Assembly (NCBI GenBank): GCA_900469615.1
Contig: UBYA01000014.1
Span: 163,074-227,073, forward strand
Length of the DNA: 64,000 nt
Direction of reading: 5' to 3'
Source of the DNA: Hyphomicrobiales bacterium
GTDB lineage: Bacteria; Pseudomonadota; Alphaproteobacteria; Rhizobiales; Rhizobiaceae
The translations under genes and the position numbers were made by a program. The notes under the pieces were generated by a model. The model worked only from the letters and a program-made list of their open reading frames with translations, made no database searches and was not told the origin of the DNA. The stretch's first letter is position 1, and each line of letters opens with the position of its first letter. Shown piece after piece: positions 50,835 to 59,900 of the stretch.

Positions 50835-51829
50835 TCCAAAGCGACCGACGCCTCCATCGGCGGATCATTCCCGTCTACGTCCTTCTGCCGCCCTATACGC
50901 TGCTGATGGACGTGGCCGGGCCGGTGGAGGTGTTGCGCCGCGCCAATATCGAACAGGACGACGTCCTGTTCGACTATCGCTTCATCGCCACCCAGCCATC
51001 GCAGACGACTTCGGTCGGGCTGATGCTTGCCGATCTCAAGCCGCTGCCGGATCGCATTCCCGAAGGTGCCTACGTCATCCTGTCCGGCAGCGTCACCCCT
51101 CCCGACGATGCCGGAGATATCGAACCGGAGCTCGCTGCGCTTGCGACGTGGCTGAAAAGCGCGATCGGTCCCGGCATCACCCTCGTCACCATCTGCTCCG
51201 GTGCCGTGCTTGCCGCCCGTGCCGGCCTGATGGACGGCTATGCCTGCACCACGCACGCCGCCTGTCTTGACGAGGTCCGGCAACATGCGCCGACGGCGAG
51301 GGTTCTCGACAACCGGCTCTATGTCGAGGACCGGGACCGCTATTCGAGCGCCGGCATCACCACAGGCACCGACCTGATGCTGCACCTCGCCTCCAAGCTG
51401 ACCTCGCCGATGACGGCGCTGACCATTGCCCGGCACATGGTCGTCTATATGCGGCGAACCGGGGCCGAGCCGCAGCTTTCGCCCTGGCTCAGCGGTAGAA
51501 ACCATGTGCATCCCGCCATCCATCGCGTTCAGGATGCGATCATGGCCGATCCCGCTCACAACTGGTCGCTTTCCGAGCTTGCCGGCATCGGCGCGATGAG
51601 CGCACGCCATATTTCCCGGCTGTTTCAGGAGCATGCCGGCCTGTCGGTAACGGCCTATCTCAATCTGATGCGTGTCACGCTGGCGCGGGACGTGCTTGCC
51701 AATTCGCGGCTGGACATGGAGCGCGTGGCGGAAAAATCCGGCTTCGCCTCACCGCGGCATATGCGACGCGTCTGGTCGAAATACAATGCGCTGCCGCCAA
51801 GCCACTACCGGCGCTCGGCGGCGGAATAA
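50831..51829 (+). CDS. GlxA-type AraC family regulator (DJ-1/PfpI plus AraC domains)
   Basis: This 332-residue regulator joins an N-terminal DJ-1/PfpI-like domain (about 10-190) to a C-terminal AraC helix-turn-helix (about 225-325: WSLSELAGIGAMSARHISRLFQEH and VAEKSGFASPRHMRRVW). The DJ-1 domain has ICSGAVLAARAGL, with cysteine at the nucleophile elbow. GlxA/ArgR/CdhR proteins sense small nitrogenous metabolites. Overlap with the hydrolase gene suggests it senses that enzyme's substrate or product. Confidence 0.92.
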   Translation: MIQSDRRLHRRIIPVYVLLPPYTLLMDVAGPVEVLRRANIEQDDVLFDYRFIATQPSQTTSVGLMLADLKPLPDRIPEGAYVILSGSVTPPDDAGDIEPELAALATWLKSAIGPGITLVTICSGAVLAARAGLMDGYACTTHAACLDEVRQHAPTARVLDNRLYVEDRDRYSSAGITTGTDLMLHLASKLTSPMTALTIARHMVVYMRRTGAEPQLSPWLSGRNHVHPAIHRVQDAIMADPAHNWSLSELAGIGAMSARHISRLFQEHAGLSVTAYLNLMRVTLARDVLANSRLDMERVAEKSGFASPRHMRRVWSKYNALPPSHYRRSAAE

Positions 51830-51936
51830 AGAAATCGTTAGTGGCGTTCGCCGCGAAAGGCCGGTAGCCTTGCCATTGTCCCTCCCCTCCGGCGCCCGTT
51901 CGCCGGTCTGCCTCTCAAGTGATTTGGAGATATATC

Positions 51937-52887
51937 ATGGACATGCGCAAGCTTGGACGAACCGATCTGCTCGTCGCCCCCATCGTTTTCGGCGGCAACG
52001 TCTTCGGCTGGACGGCCGACGAGAAAACCTCCTACGCATTGCTCGACGCCTTCTTCGACGCCGGTTTCAACACGATCGACACGGCGGATGTCTATTCCAG
52101 CTGGGTTCCGGGCAACAAAGGCGGCGATTCCGAAGAGATCATCGGCAAGTGGCTGAAGCAGGGCCGCGTCGCCCGCGACAAGGCGATCATCATCACCAAG
52201 GTCGGATCGGACATGGGGCCGGGCAAGAAGGGGCTGAAGGCCGGCTATATCATCGAGGCGGCAGAAGCCTCGCTGAAGCGGCTACAGACCGATCATATCG
52301 ACCTTTATCTGTCGCATTGGCCGGATCCGGAAACGCCGCATGAAGAATCGCTCGCCGCCTATGCGAAGCTGAAGGAACAGGGCAAGATCCGCCATGTCGG
52401 CTGCTCCAATCTCGATGCGACGCAGCTCCAGGCATCGCTCGATGCCGCCGCCAAGGCCGGCCTGCCGCGCTATGACGTGCTGCAGCCCGAATATAACCTC
52501 TATGCCCGCGACAGCTTCGAGGGACCGCTTGCGGATCTCTGCATAAAGGAGGAAATCGGCGTCATCACCTATTTCAGCCTCGCCGCCGGCTTCCTGACCG
52601 GCAAATACCGGACCAAGGCGGATACGGAAGGCAGGGCGCGGGAGAACCGGGTTTCCGCCTATTTCGACGACAAAGGGCTGCGCATCCTCGCGGCCCTCGA
52701 CAAGGTGGCGGCCGAAACCGGCGCAAAGCCCGCCGAGATCGCGCTTGCATGGCTGCTGCGCAAGCCCGGCGTCACGGCCCCCATCGCCAGCGCCACTAGC
52801 CTCGGCCAGCTCGACGCGCTAATCAACTCGGCAAAGCTTTCGCTTTCCGATGAAGCCATGCGCCTGCTCGACGCAGCCGGCGAATAA
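51937..52887 (+). CDS. Aldo/keto reductase
   Basis: This 316-residue (alpha/beta)8-barrel oxidoreductase is of the YajO/Gsp69 type. MRKLGRTDLLVAPIVFGG starts the barrel, FNTIDTADVYSSW supplies the catalytic Asp and Tyr, IIITKVGS the lysine, and LYLSHWP the histidine. NADPH-dependent reduction of carbonyl substrates is expected. ATG 51937 follows a GGAG site. The next GNAT gene starts 14 bp later and is probably cotranscribed. Confidence 0.93.
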   Translation: MDMRKLGRTDLLVAPIVFGGNVFGWTADEKTSYALLDAFFDAGFNTIDTADVYSSWVPGNKGGDSEEIIGKWLKQGRVARDKAIIITKVGSDMGPGKKGLKAGYIIEAAEASLKRLQTDHIDLYLSHWPDPETPHEESLAAYAKLKEQGKIRHVGCSNLDATQLQASLDAAAKAGLPRYDVLQPEYNLYARDSFEGPLADLCIKEEIGVITYFSLAAGFLTGKYRTKADTEGRARENRVSAYFDDKGLRILAALDKVAAETGAKPAEIALAWLLRKPGVTAPIASATSLGQLDALINSAKLSLSDEAMRLLDAAGE

Positions 52888-52901
52888 ACAGAGGCCGGCC
52901 G

Positions 52902-53345
52902 ATGACCGTGACGATCCGAGACGCCAGACCCGAAGACGAAGCGCGCTGGCGCGCGCTATGGGATAGTTATCTGGCCTTTTACGGCGTCACCATCGCACCC
53001 GACATCACCGATGCGACCTGGCGCCGGGTCTTCGATCCGGCGTCGGCGATCTTCATGCGCGTGGCGGAGGTCGACGGCGAGGTAAAGGGTTTCACCCTCT
53101 GCATCACCCACGAGGGAACATGGGTGCGCGCACCGGACTGCTATCTGGAAGACCTTTTCGTCGACGAAAGCGCCAGAGGCCGCGGCGTCGGGCGCGCGCT
53201 CCTCGATGATCTCATCTCGCTCTGCAAGAGGAACGGCTGGGCCCGGCTTTACTGGCACACCGAAGAGGGCAACGCGACCGCCCGCAAGCTCTACGACACC
53301 TATGTCGAGACCGACGGGCATATTCGCTACCGCATCAGCTTCTAA
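52902..53345 (+). CDS. GNAT family N-acetyltransferase
   Basis: This 147-residue acetyltransferase has the GNAT core: YLEDLFVDESARGRGVGRALLDDLI is the strand-4 and acetyl-CoA pyrophosphate loop, with R-G-x-G-V-G intact, followed by WARLYWHTEEGNATARKLYD. The substrate is unknown. It follows the aldo/keto reductase closely, and its end overlaps the convergent M15-like gene by 11 bp. Confidence 0.9.
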   Translation: MTVTIRDARPEDEARWRALWDSYLAFYGVTIAPDITDATWRRVFDPASAIFMRVAEVDGEVKGFTLCITHEGTWVRAPDCYLEDLFVDESARGRGVGRALLDDLISLCKRNGWARLYWHTEEGNATARKLYDTYVETDGHIRYRISF

Positions 53346-53952
53346 GCTTCGGGAAGCCCTCGTAATGGGCGGAATGATCGCCTTCCCAATTGTCCATGCC
53401 CGGCTTGGTCAGCATGCCGCGTGGGTTGACATAGCTCTGGATGGTCCGCATCGGCCGCTCGTGCCACTGGATGTTGAAGGCCCATAGCTTCGGGAAGAAG
53501 CACAGCGACGCGTAGGGCAGATGGTCGTGGATCCACCAGGCGAGCTTCCGCCAGTCGCCCTCATGGCTGTGGTGATCGATGAGCCAGGGCACGACGATGC
53601 AGACGGCCGAGCCCATGCAGCCGTCGAGATCGCGCATATCCCAGATGTGATGGGCGGCGGTATGGGTATTCGTCGAGCAATTCAGCCCGTTCCTGTTGCC
53701 GAAATCGTTGACCGCGGGCGAGCGGTAACCCGACCGGATATGGAGCCGGCCAAAGGTCGCCTCCAGCGGCTCCAGCAACTCCTCGCAGAGCCTGCGTCCG
53801 GACTCGATCGCCAGATCCGGATCTTCGGGAATGTTGGGAATGCGATAGAAATCGGCGATTTCCGAATGCAGGAAATCGCGAAAGAAGAAATTCTTCGACA
53901 GCCTGACGCGGCCCAGATCCTCGAGTCCCTTCATCGATCCCGGTTTTTTCAT
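53335..53952 (-). CDS. Peptidase M15-like protein
   Basis: This 205-residue protein contains IRSGYRSPAVNDFGN, the peptidase M15 (D-Ala-D-Ala carboxypeptidase-like) region. It is followed by HTAAHHIWDMRD, matching the S-x-H-x6-D zinc-ligand pattern with H and D kept, and a later H-rich WWIHDHLP segment. No signal peptide is present, so a cytoplasmic or phage-lysin-like role is possible. ATG 53952 has a strong GGGAGGAA site; the frame extends upstream to 54225 without support. Confidence 0.65.
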   Translation of the reverse strand: MKKPGSMKGLEDLGRVRLSKNFFFRDFLHSEIADFYRIPNIPEDPDLAIESGRRLCEELLEPLEATFGRLHIRSGYRSPAVNDFGNRNGLNCSTNTHTAAHHIWDMRDLDGCMGSAVCIVVPWLIDHHSHEGDWRKLAWWIHDHLPYASLCFFPKLWAFNIQWHERPMRTIQSYVNPRGMLTKPGMDNWEGDHSAHYEGFPKLRS

Positions 53953-54116
53953 CGCTTGAAATTCCTCCCGCCATCGCTGCATTTCAGCCGACTTTAAACC
54001 GGATCGCCACCCGAATCCGTCAGCAACGGGAACAATTCGACCCACGCCGACTTCGGTAGGGGCCGTTGACTGCGGCAAGCCCTTGAAAATCCGGTTCCCG
54101 AACATGGAGAGAAACA

Positions 54117-54611
54117 ATGCCGAAGGAAAAAACGCTGGAAGATCTTTTCTACGACACGCTGAAAGACATCTACTATGCCGAAAGGCAGATCGTGCGGGCG
54201 TTGCCCAAGATGGCGCGCGAGGCACAATCGCCGGATCTGAAGGCCGGCTTCGAAAAGCATCTGCAGGAAACCGAAGGCCATGTCGAACGCCTGCAGCAGA
54301 TCTTCGACCTGATCGGCAAGCGCGCCCAGGGCAAGACCTGCGAAGCCATCCAGGGGATCATCGCCGAAGGCGAGGAGATCATCGAGGAATTCAAGGGAAC
54401 GCCGGCTCTCGATGCCGGATTGATATCGGCGGCGCAGGCCGTCGAGCACTATGAGATCGCCCGCTACGGAACGCTGCGGACCTGGGCGAACACGCTCGGC
54501 CAGAAGAAGGTCGTCGAACTGCTCGACCAGACGCTGCAGGAAGAGGGAAATACCGACAAGATCCTCTCGAAGCTGGCGATGACCGCAGCCAATCAGAAGG
54601 CCGCAGCCTGA
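54117..54611 (+). CDS. YciE/YciF-like ferritin-fold protein (DUF892)
   Basis: This 164-residue four-helix protein starts EKTLEDLFYDTLKDIYYAERQIVRALP, the DUF892 signature. Conserved E/H residues follow in HLQETEGHVERL and AVEHYEIARYGTL, which bind metal in ferritin-like folds. YciE/YciF proteins are stress-induced and of unclear biochemical role. ATG 54117 follows GGAGAGAAAC. A GC-rich hairpin follows the stop. Confidence 0.92.
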   Translation: MPKEKTLEDLFYDTLKDIYYAERQIVRALPKMAREAQSPDLKAGFEKHLQETEGHVERLQQIFDLIGKRAQGKTCEAIQGIIAEGEEIIEEFKGTPALDAGLISAAQAVEHYEIARYGTLRTWANTLGQKKVVELLDQTLQEEGNTDKILSKLAMTAANQKAAA

Positions 54612-54637
54612 TATCGCCTGCCTGACCGCCCGAGGAT

Positions 54638-54668
54638 GGGGCGGCGGACCGGCCCCCGCCGCCGCCCC
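54638..54668. terminator. GC-rich hairpin between convergent genes
   Basis: GGGGCGGCGG (54638-54647) pairs perfectly with CCGCCGCCCC (54659-54668). It abuts the stop codon of the LysR gene. No T-run follows on the plus strand, so termination efficiency is uncertain. Confidence 0.5.
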
Positions 54669-55562
54669 TCACGGTCCCGTATATCTGAAGAAGTCGATGA
54701 AGGCCCTGAGCGCCGGACGCATCTGGCGGCGGCTCGGGTAATAGATGCAGAAACCGGGATAGGGCGGGCACCAATCCTCCAGCACGCGGACGAGCTTGCC
54801 TTCGGCCAGCTCCTGCCGCACGCGGATATCGAACAGATAGGCAAGGCCGGCACCGTTGACGGCCGCCAGAACCGCGAGCCGGTCCTCGATGACGATCAGG
54901 GGCCCATCGATCGCCACGATCAATTCACGGCCATCCTTTTCGAACTCCCAGCGATAGATCGAGCCATCGGTGAACCGTCGCTTGATGCAGCGGTGATGGG
55001 CCAGATCGCGCGGGTGCAACGGTTTCGGATGTTTCTCGAAATAGGCCGGGGAGCCGGCAATCACCGTGCGGATGTCGGGCGAAACCTTCACCGCGATCAT
55101 GTCGCCCTCTATGCTCTCCTCCAGCCGGATGCCGGCGTCGAAGCCATCCTTGACGATATCGCTGAAGCCATCCTCGTTGGCGATCTCCAGCGTGATATCG
55201 GGATAGGCGTTGAGGAAATCGCCGATGCGCGGCGCCATCAGCAGATCGGAGGCAAAGCGCGGAGCGGTGATGCGGAGATTGCCCGCCGGCCGGCCGCGGG
55301 TCGCAAGCGCATCCTCCAGCGCGATATCGATTTCCTCCAAAGCCGGCGACAGCCGCTGGAGCAATGCCTGACCCTCTTCGGTCGGGAGAACGCTGCGCGT
55401 GGTGCGGGCAAGCAGTCGCACGCCGAGGCTTTCCTCGAGACTTGAGACGGCATGGCTGACGGCGGACGGCGCGATCGACAGTTCCTTGCCGGCGGCACGG
55501 AAGCTGCGATGGGCGGCGACGGCGGCGAATACCGCGAGCTGGGAGAGCTGTGTCCTGTTCAT
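54669..55562 (-). CDS. LysR family transcriptional regulator
   Basis: This 297-residue regulator has the helix-turn-helix HRSFRAAGKELSIAPSAVSHAVSSLEESLGVRLL (about 18-51) and a two-lobed effector domain typical of the CrgA-like subgroup. It is divergent from an aldo/keto reductase gene that starts 131 bp away, the likely target. The intergenic region is A+T-rich, with TATAGAACA-like sequence near the regulator start. Confidence 0.92.
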   Translation of the reverse strand: MNRTQLSQLAVFAAVAAHRSFRAAGKELSIAPSAVSHAVSSLEESLGVRLLARTTRSVLPTEEGQALLQRLSPALEEIDIALEDALATRGRPAGNLRITAPRFASDLLMAPRIGDFLNAYPDITLEIANEDGFSDIVKDGFDAGIRLEESIEGDMIAVKVSPDIRTVIAGSPAYFEKHPKPLHPRDLAHHRCIKRRFTDGSIYRWEFEKDGRELIVAIDGPLIVIEDRLAVLAAVNGAGLAYLFDIRVRQELAEGKLVRVLEDWCPPYPGFCIYYPSRRQMRPALRAFIDFFRYTGP

Positions 55563-55692
55563 TGATCTAAATTATAGAACAGCCTGTAAGGATTTGCATG
55601 GATTTTCATTCATTATGGAAAGCCCTACGTTCAGAGTGCAGGCAGCGGGCATCGACCCGCGCGGCTTCCATAAGGCTCAAGAGGAATACACC

Positions 55693-56688
55693 ATGAAAAC
55701 CCGCAGGCTTGGTAAGGATCTCACCGTTTCCGCCGTCGGACTTGGCTGCATGGGCATGAGCTTTGCCTATGGCGCGACCGACGAGGCCGAATCCGTCAAG
55801 ACGCTCCGCCGCGCCGTCGATCTCGGCGTGACCTTTTTCGATACCGCCGAAACCTATGGCCCCTTCACCAACGAGGAGCTACTGGGCCGTACGCTGAAGC
55901 CGGTCCGCGACCGCGTGGTCATCGCCACCAAATTCGGCTTCAAGCTCGATCACACGAAAACCGGTCCGGCCGCGATGATCGGCGTCGACAGCCGTCCCGA
56001 GCATGTCAAGGAGGTGGCCGAAGCGTCGCTGAAACGGCTCGGCACCGATATCATCGACCTCTTCTACCAGCATCGCGTCGATCCGAACGTGCCGATCGAG
56101 GATACGGTCGGCGCGATGGCGGAGCTGGTGAAAGAGGGCAAGGTGCGGGCCCTCGGCCTTTCCGAAGCCGGCTCCGCCACCATCCGCCGCGCCCATGCGG
56201 TGCATCCGATCGCCGCCGTGCAGAGCGAGTATTCGCTGTGGAGCCGCGATCCCGAGGAGGACGTGCTCGCCACCTGCCGCGAACTCGGCATCGGCTTCGT
56301 GCCCTACAGCCCACTCGGCCGCGGTTTCCTGACCGGCGCGATCCGCCAGACGGACGACCTTGCCGCCGACGATTTCCGCCGCTCGCTGCCGCGTTTCCAG
56401 GGCGAGAATTTCGATGCCAATGCGGCCCTTGTCGCCAGATTGCAGGCGCTGGCCGAGGAAAAGGGCGTCACGGCCGCACAACTGGCGCTCGCATGGGTGC
56501 TGCATCAGGGTGATGATATCGTGCCCATTCCCGGCGCCCGCAAGCTGCATCATCTGGAGCAGAACGCAGCGGCTGCCGATATCGTCCTTTCGGCAACAGA
56601 GGTGAAGGAGCTGAGCGACATCGTCGCGCCGGAGAACGTCGCCGGCAAGCGGTATAGCGATGCCTCTCTCGCCATGACCAATATATGA
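55693..56688 (+). CDS. Aldo/keto reductase
   Basis: This 331-residue aldo/keto reductase is of the YhdN/AKR13-like group. RRLGKDLTVSAVGLGCMGMS starts the barrel, VTFFDTAETYGPF carries the Asp-Tyr pair, VIATKFGF the lysine and LFYQHRVDP the histidine. The C-terminal LHQGDDIVPIPGARKLHHLEQN is the cofactor loop. ATG 55693 follows GAGGAA. It is divergent from a LysR gene and is followed by a strong hairpin terminator. Confidence 0.94.
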   Translation: MKTRRLGKDLTVSAVGLGCMGMSFAYGATDEAESVKTLRRAVDLGVTFFDTAETYGPFTNEELLGRTLKPVRDRVVIATKFGFKLDHTKTGPAAMIGVDSRPEHVKEVAEASLKRLGTDIIDLFYQHRVDPNVPIEDTVGAMAELVKEGKVRALGLSEAGSATIRRAHAVHPIAAVQSEYSLWSRDPEEDVLATCRELGIGFVPYSPLGRGFLTGAIRQTDDLAADDFRRSLPRFQGENFDANAALVARLQALAEEKGVTAAQLALAWVLHQGDDIVPIPGARKLHHLEQNAAAADIVLSATEVKELSDIVAPENVAGKRYSDASLAMTNI

Positions 56689-56718
56689 CGGCAAAGGCGC
56701 CGATGACGCCTTGGCGAA

Positions 56719-56748
56719 GACACCGGCCGTCGAGGCCGGTGTCATTTT
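56719..56748 (+). terminator. Hairpin terminator after aldo/keto reductase
   Basis: GACACCGGCC (56719-56728) pairs perfectly with GGCCGGTGTC (56734-56743) around a 5-nt loop and is followed by ATTTT. Confidence 0.75.
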
Positions 56749-56941
56749 GGGACTGAAAAGAAAAGTGAAGCACCACCTAGGGGTGGAGAAACATGCGAAA
56801 CGCCTGATTTGCAGGCTCTTTCAAACCCCTGGACAAATCGTCATAGGAGTAAATCGCCTCCGCCGCTCGCCGCTCGGTTGACAAACGGGTCCGAAATTTG
56901 AAGATTGCCGCCATCAAAAACCGGCGGCGTTGGGAGGACTT

Positions 56942-59900
56942 ATGTCTAAGCGCGCGTTTATCGGCTTCTCCGCTTTTCTTCTCGCCACTTTCGCATCTCT
57001 CAACCCCTCGGGCGCTGCGGACGTCAAGCGTCAGGTGGTGACGACGAAGGATGGCGACTACTTCGGCTTCGATCTGCGCACCGAGCAGAACGTGACGTTG
57101 GACCAATGCTCCGCCTCCTGCATCGGCGACAAGTCCTGCAAGGCCTTCACCTACAATCCCAAGGTGAAGTGGTGCTTCATGAAGTCGGACTTCAATCAGC
57201 TGAACAGTTTCCCCGGCGCGATCGCCGGCAAGATCGTCGAGACGGCCGCCACCAGCGAGCCGGATATCGGCGCGGCCCCCGCCCTCTCCTTCCTTTCGGA
57301 CAATTTCGTCCAGAGCGCGCGCGATGCAAAGAACACGCTGACGCTCGGCAACGAACTGAAGGGCCAGGGTGTCGAAAGCCTGATCGCGCTCGGCCGTATC
57401 GAACTGACATCGGGCAACGTCAACGATGCCCTGAACGCTTTCCAGGGTGCGCTCTCGCTGAGCCCCGACAATGGCGACCTGTGGATCGAAATGGCGCGCG
57501 CCGCCAACACGATCACGAACGACACCTCTCTCGCCACCAGGGCCGCCTATGCCGCGCTGAATGGCTACCAGCTGACCCGCACGACGAGCAGCCGCGCCGA
57601 TGCGCTGGCCGTGCTCGCCGAAGCGCTGAAGAATGCGCAGAACTATCGCCCGGCGCTCAGCGCCTACAAGGCAAGCCTCAATCTGGTCAGCTCCGCAGCG
57701 GTGCAGGCCGCCTATAACGATCTTCTGGCCCGCCAGGGCTTCCGCGTGACGGGCAACACGCTCGACAACGACAATGCCTCGCCGCGCGCCTGCGTGCAGT
57801 TTTCCGAAAAGCTGGTGAAGAGCGGCGTCGACTACACGCCCTTCGTCACCGTCAACGGAGCCGCGCCAAAGGGCGTCGACGCCAAGGACAACCAGATCTG
57901 CGTCGAAGGCCTCGAGTTCGGCCAGCATTACCGCGTTTCGCTGCGCGCCGGCCTGCCCTCTTCGGTGGATGAAAACCTTCCCTCGCAGGTCAATGTCGAC
58001 ATCTACGTCAAGGACCGCGCCGCTTCGTTGCGCTTCACGGGCGATAATTTCGTGCTGCCTTCGACCGCGCGTCGCGGCATCCCGATCATTTCCGTCAATG
58101 CCGGCACGGCCAATCTCAAGCTCTACCGCATCGGCGACCGCAACATCCCGCAGCTTCTGAACGGTTCGCAATTCCTGACGCAGATGGACAGCTACAGCGC
58201 CCAGACCATTCAGGACACCAATGGCGAACTGGTCTGGCAAGGCTCCATCGAGATCAAGCAGGAGCTCAACAAGGAAGTCGCCACGAGCTTCCCGGTCGAC
58301 GAGGTGCTGCCGAAGCGCAAGCCCGGCGTCTATGTTCTGACGGCCGTCGCTCCCGACAGCGGCGGCCAGGAATGGGATCCGCAGGCGACGCAATGGTTCG
58401 TCGTCTCCGATATCGGCATCACCACCTACGCCGGCACCGACGGGCTGAATGTTTTTGCCCGCTCGCTCGGCAGCGCCAAGCCGCTTGCCGGCATTCAGCT
58501 GCAACTGCTGGCCAAGAACAACGAGATCCTCGGCACGGCGAAGACCGACGACAATGGCCGCGCCGTCTTCAGCGCCGGCCTGATGCGCGGCACGGCAGGC
58601 ATGACGCCGGCCGTCATCACCGCGCAGAACGGCGATCAGGATTATGTCTTCCTCGACATGACGCGCGCCGGCTTCGATCTTTCCGACCGCGGCGTGTCAG
58701 GCAGAACCGCGCCCGGCGCCATCGACCTGCTGACATGGACGGAACGCGGCATCTACCGGGCCGGCGAGACGGTGCATGCTTCGGCGCTTGCCCGCGACGT
58801 CAGCTCGACGGCGGTCGAAAACCTGCCGCTCACCTTCGTCTTCCTGCGCCCGGATGGCGTGGAAGACCGCCGCATCGTCACCGATGGCGGCAAGCTCGGC
58901 GGCTACACGGTCGACCTGCCGCTGCAGCAGACCTCGATGCGCGGCACCTGGACGATGAATATCTACACCGACCCGAAGGGCTCCTCCATCGGCTCGCAGA
59001 CGTTCCTCGTCGACGACTTCGTGCCGGATCGCATTGAATTCGACATGAAGAGCGACGCCAAGGAAATCGAAGTCGGCCAGCCGACGCCGGTCAATGTCGA
59101 CGGGCGCTACCTCTACGGTGCGCCGGCGGCCGGCCTCAATCTGGAAGGCGAAGTGACGCTGAAGCCGACGCGCCAGAGCGATGCCTACAAGGGCTATCAG
59201 TTCGGCCTCGCCGACGAGGGCGCGGGCAAGGACAATGATGATAGCGACGACGGCAGCGGCGGCGACAGCAAGGCCGAAAGCACGCAGGTTCCGCTGGAAG
59301 ATCTGCAGGCGCTGGACGAGGACGGCAAGACCACCTTCGACGTCACGATCAACGACACGCCTTCGACCACGCAGCTGCTGAACGCCAATATCACGGTACG
59401 CATGCAGGAGGCCGGCGGCCGCGCCGTCGAGCGCTCGCTGACGCTGCCCGTCAAGGCGGACGGACCGCGCATCGGCATCAAGCCGGAATTCGACGGCGAT
59501 CTCGGCGAAAATTCCGTCGGCAACTTCCACGTCATCGCTATCGACGCCAACGGCCAGAAGCAGGCCATGCAGGGCCTGACCTGGAAACTGCTGAGCGTCG
59601 AGCGCAACTATCAATGGTATCGCGACGGCAGCAGCTGGAAATACGAACCGATCATCTCCACCAAGCAGGTGGCGGTCGGTACGGTCAACGCCACGACGGA
59701 CGGCGCGGCGATTTCCATGCCCGTCACCTGGGGCCGCTACCGCCTCGAAGTCTCCACCGCCGACGCGAACGGCCCGGAATCCAGCGTCGAGTTCAATGCC
59801 GGCTGGTATGTCGCCGCAAGCTCGACCGAGACGCCGGACGCGCTGGAAATCGCGCTCGACAAGGAAAGCTACCATGTCGGCGACACCGCCAAGCTCAAGG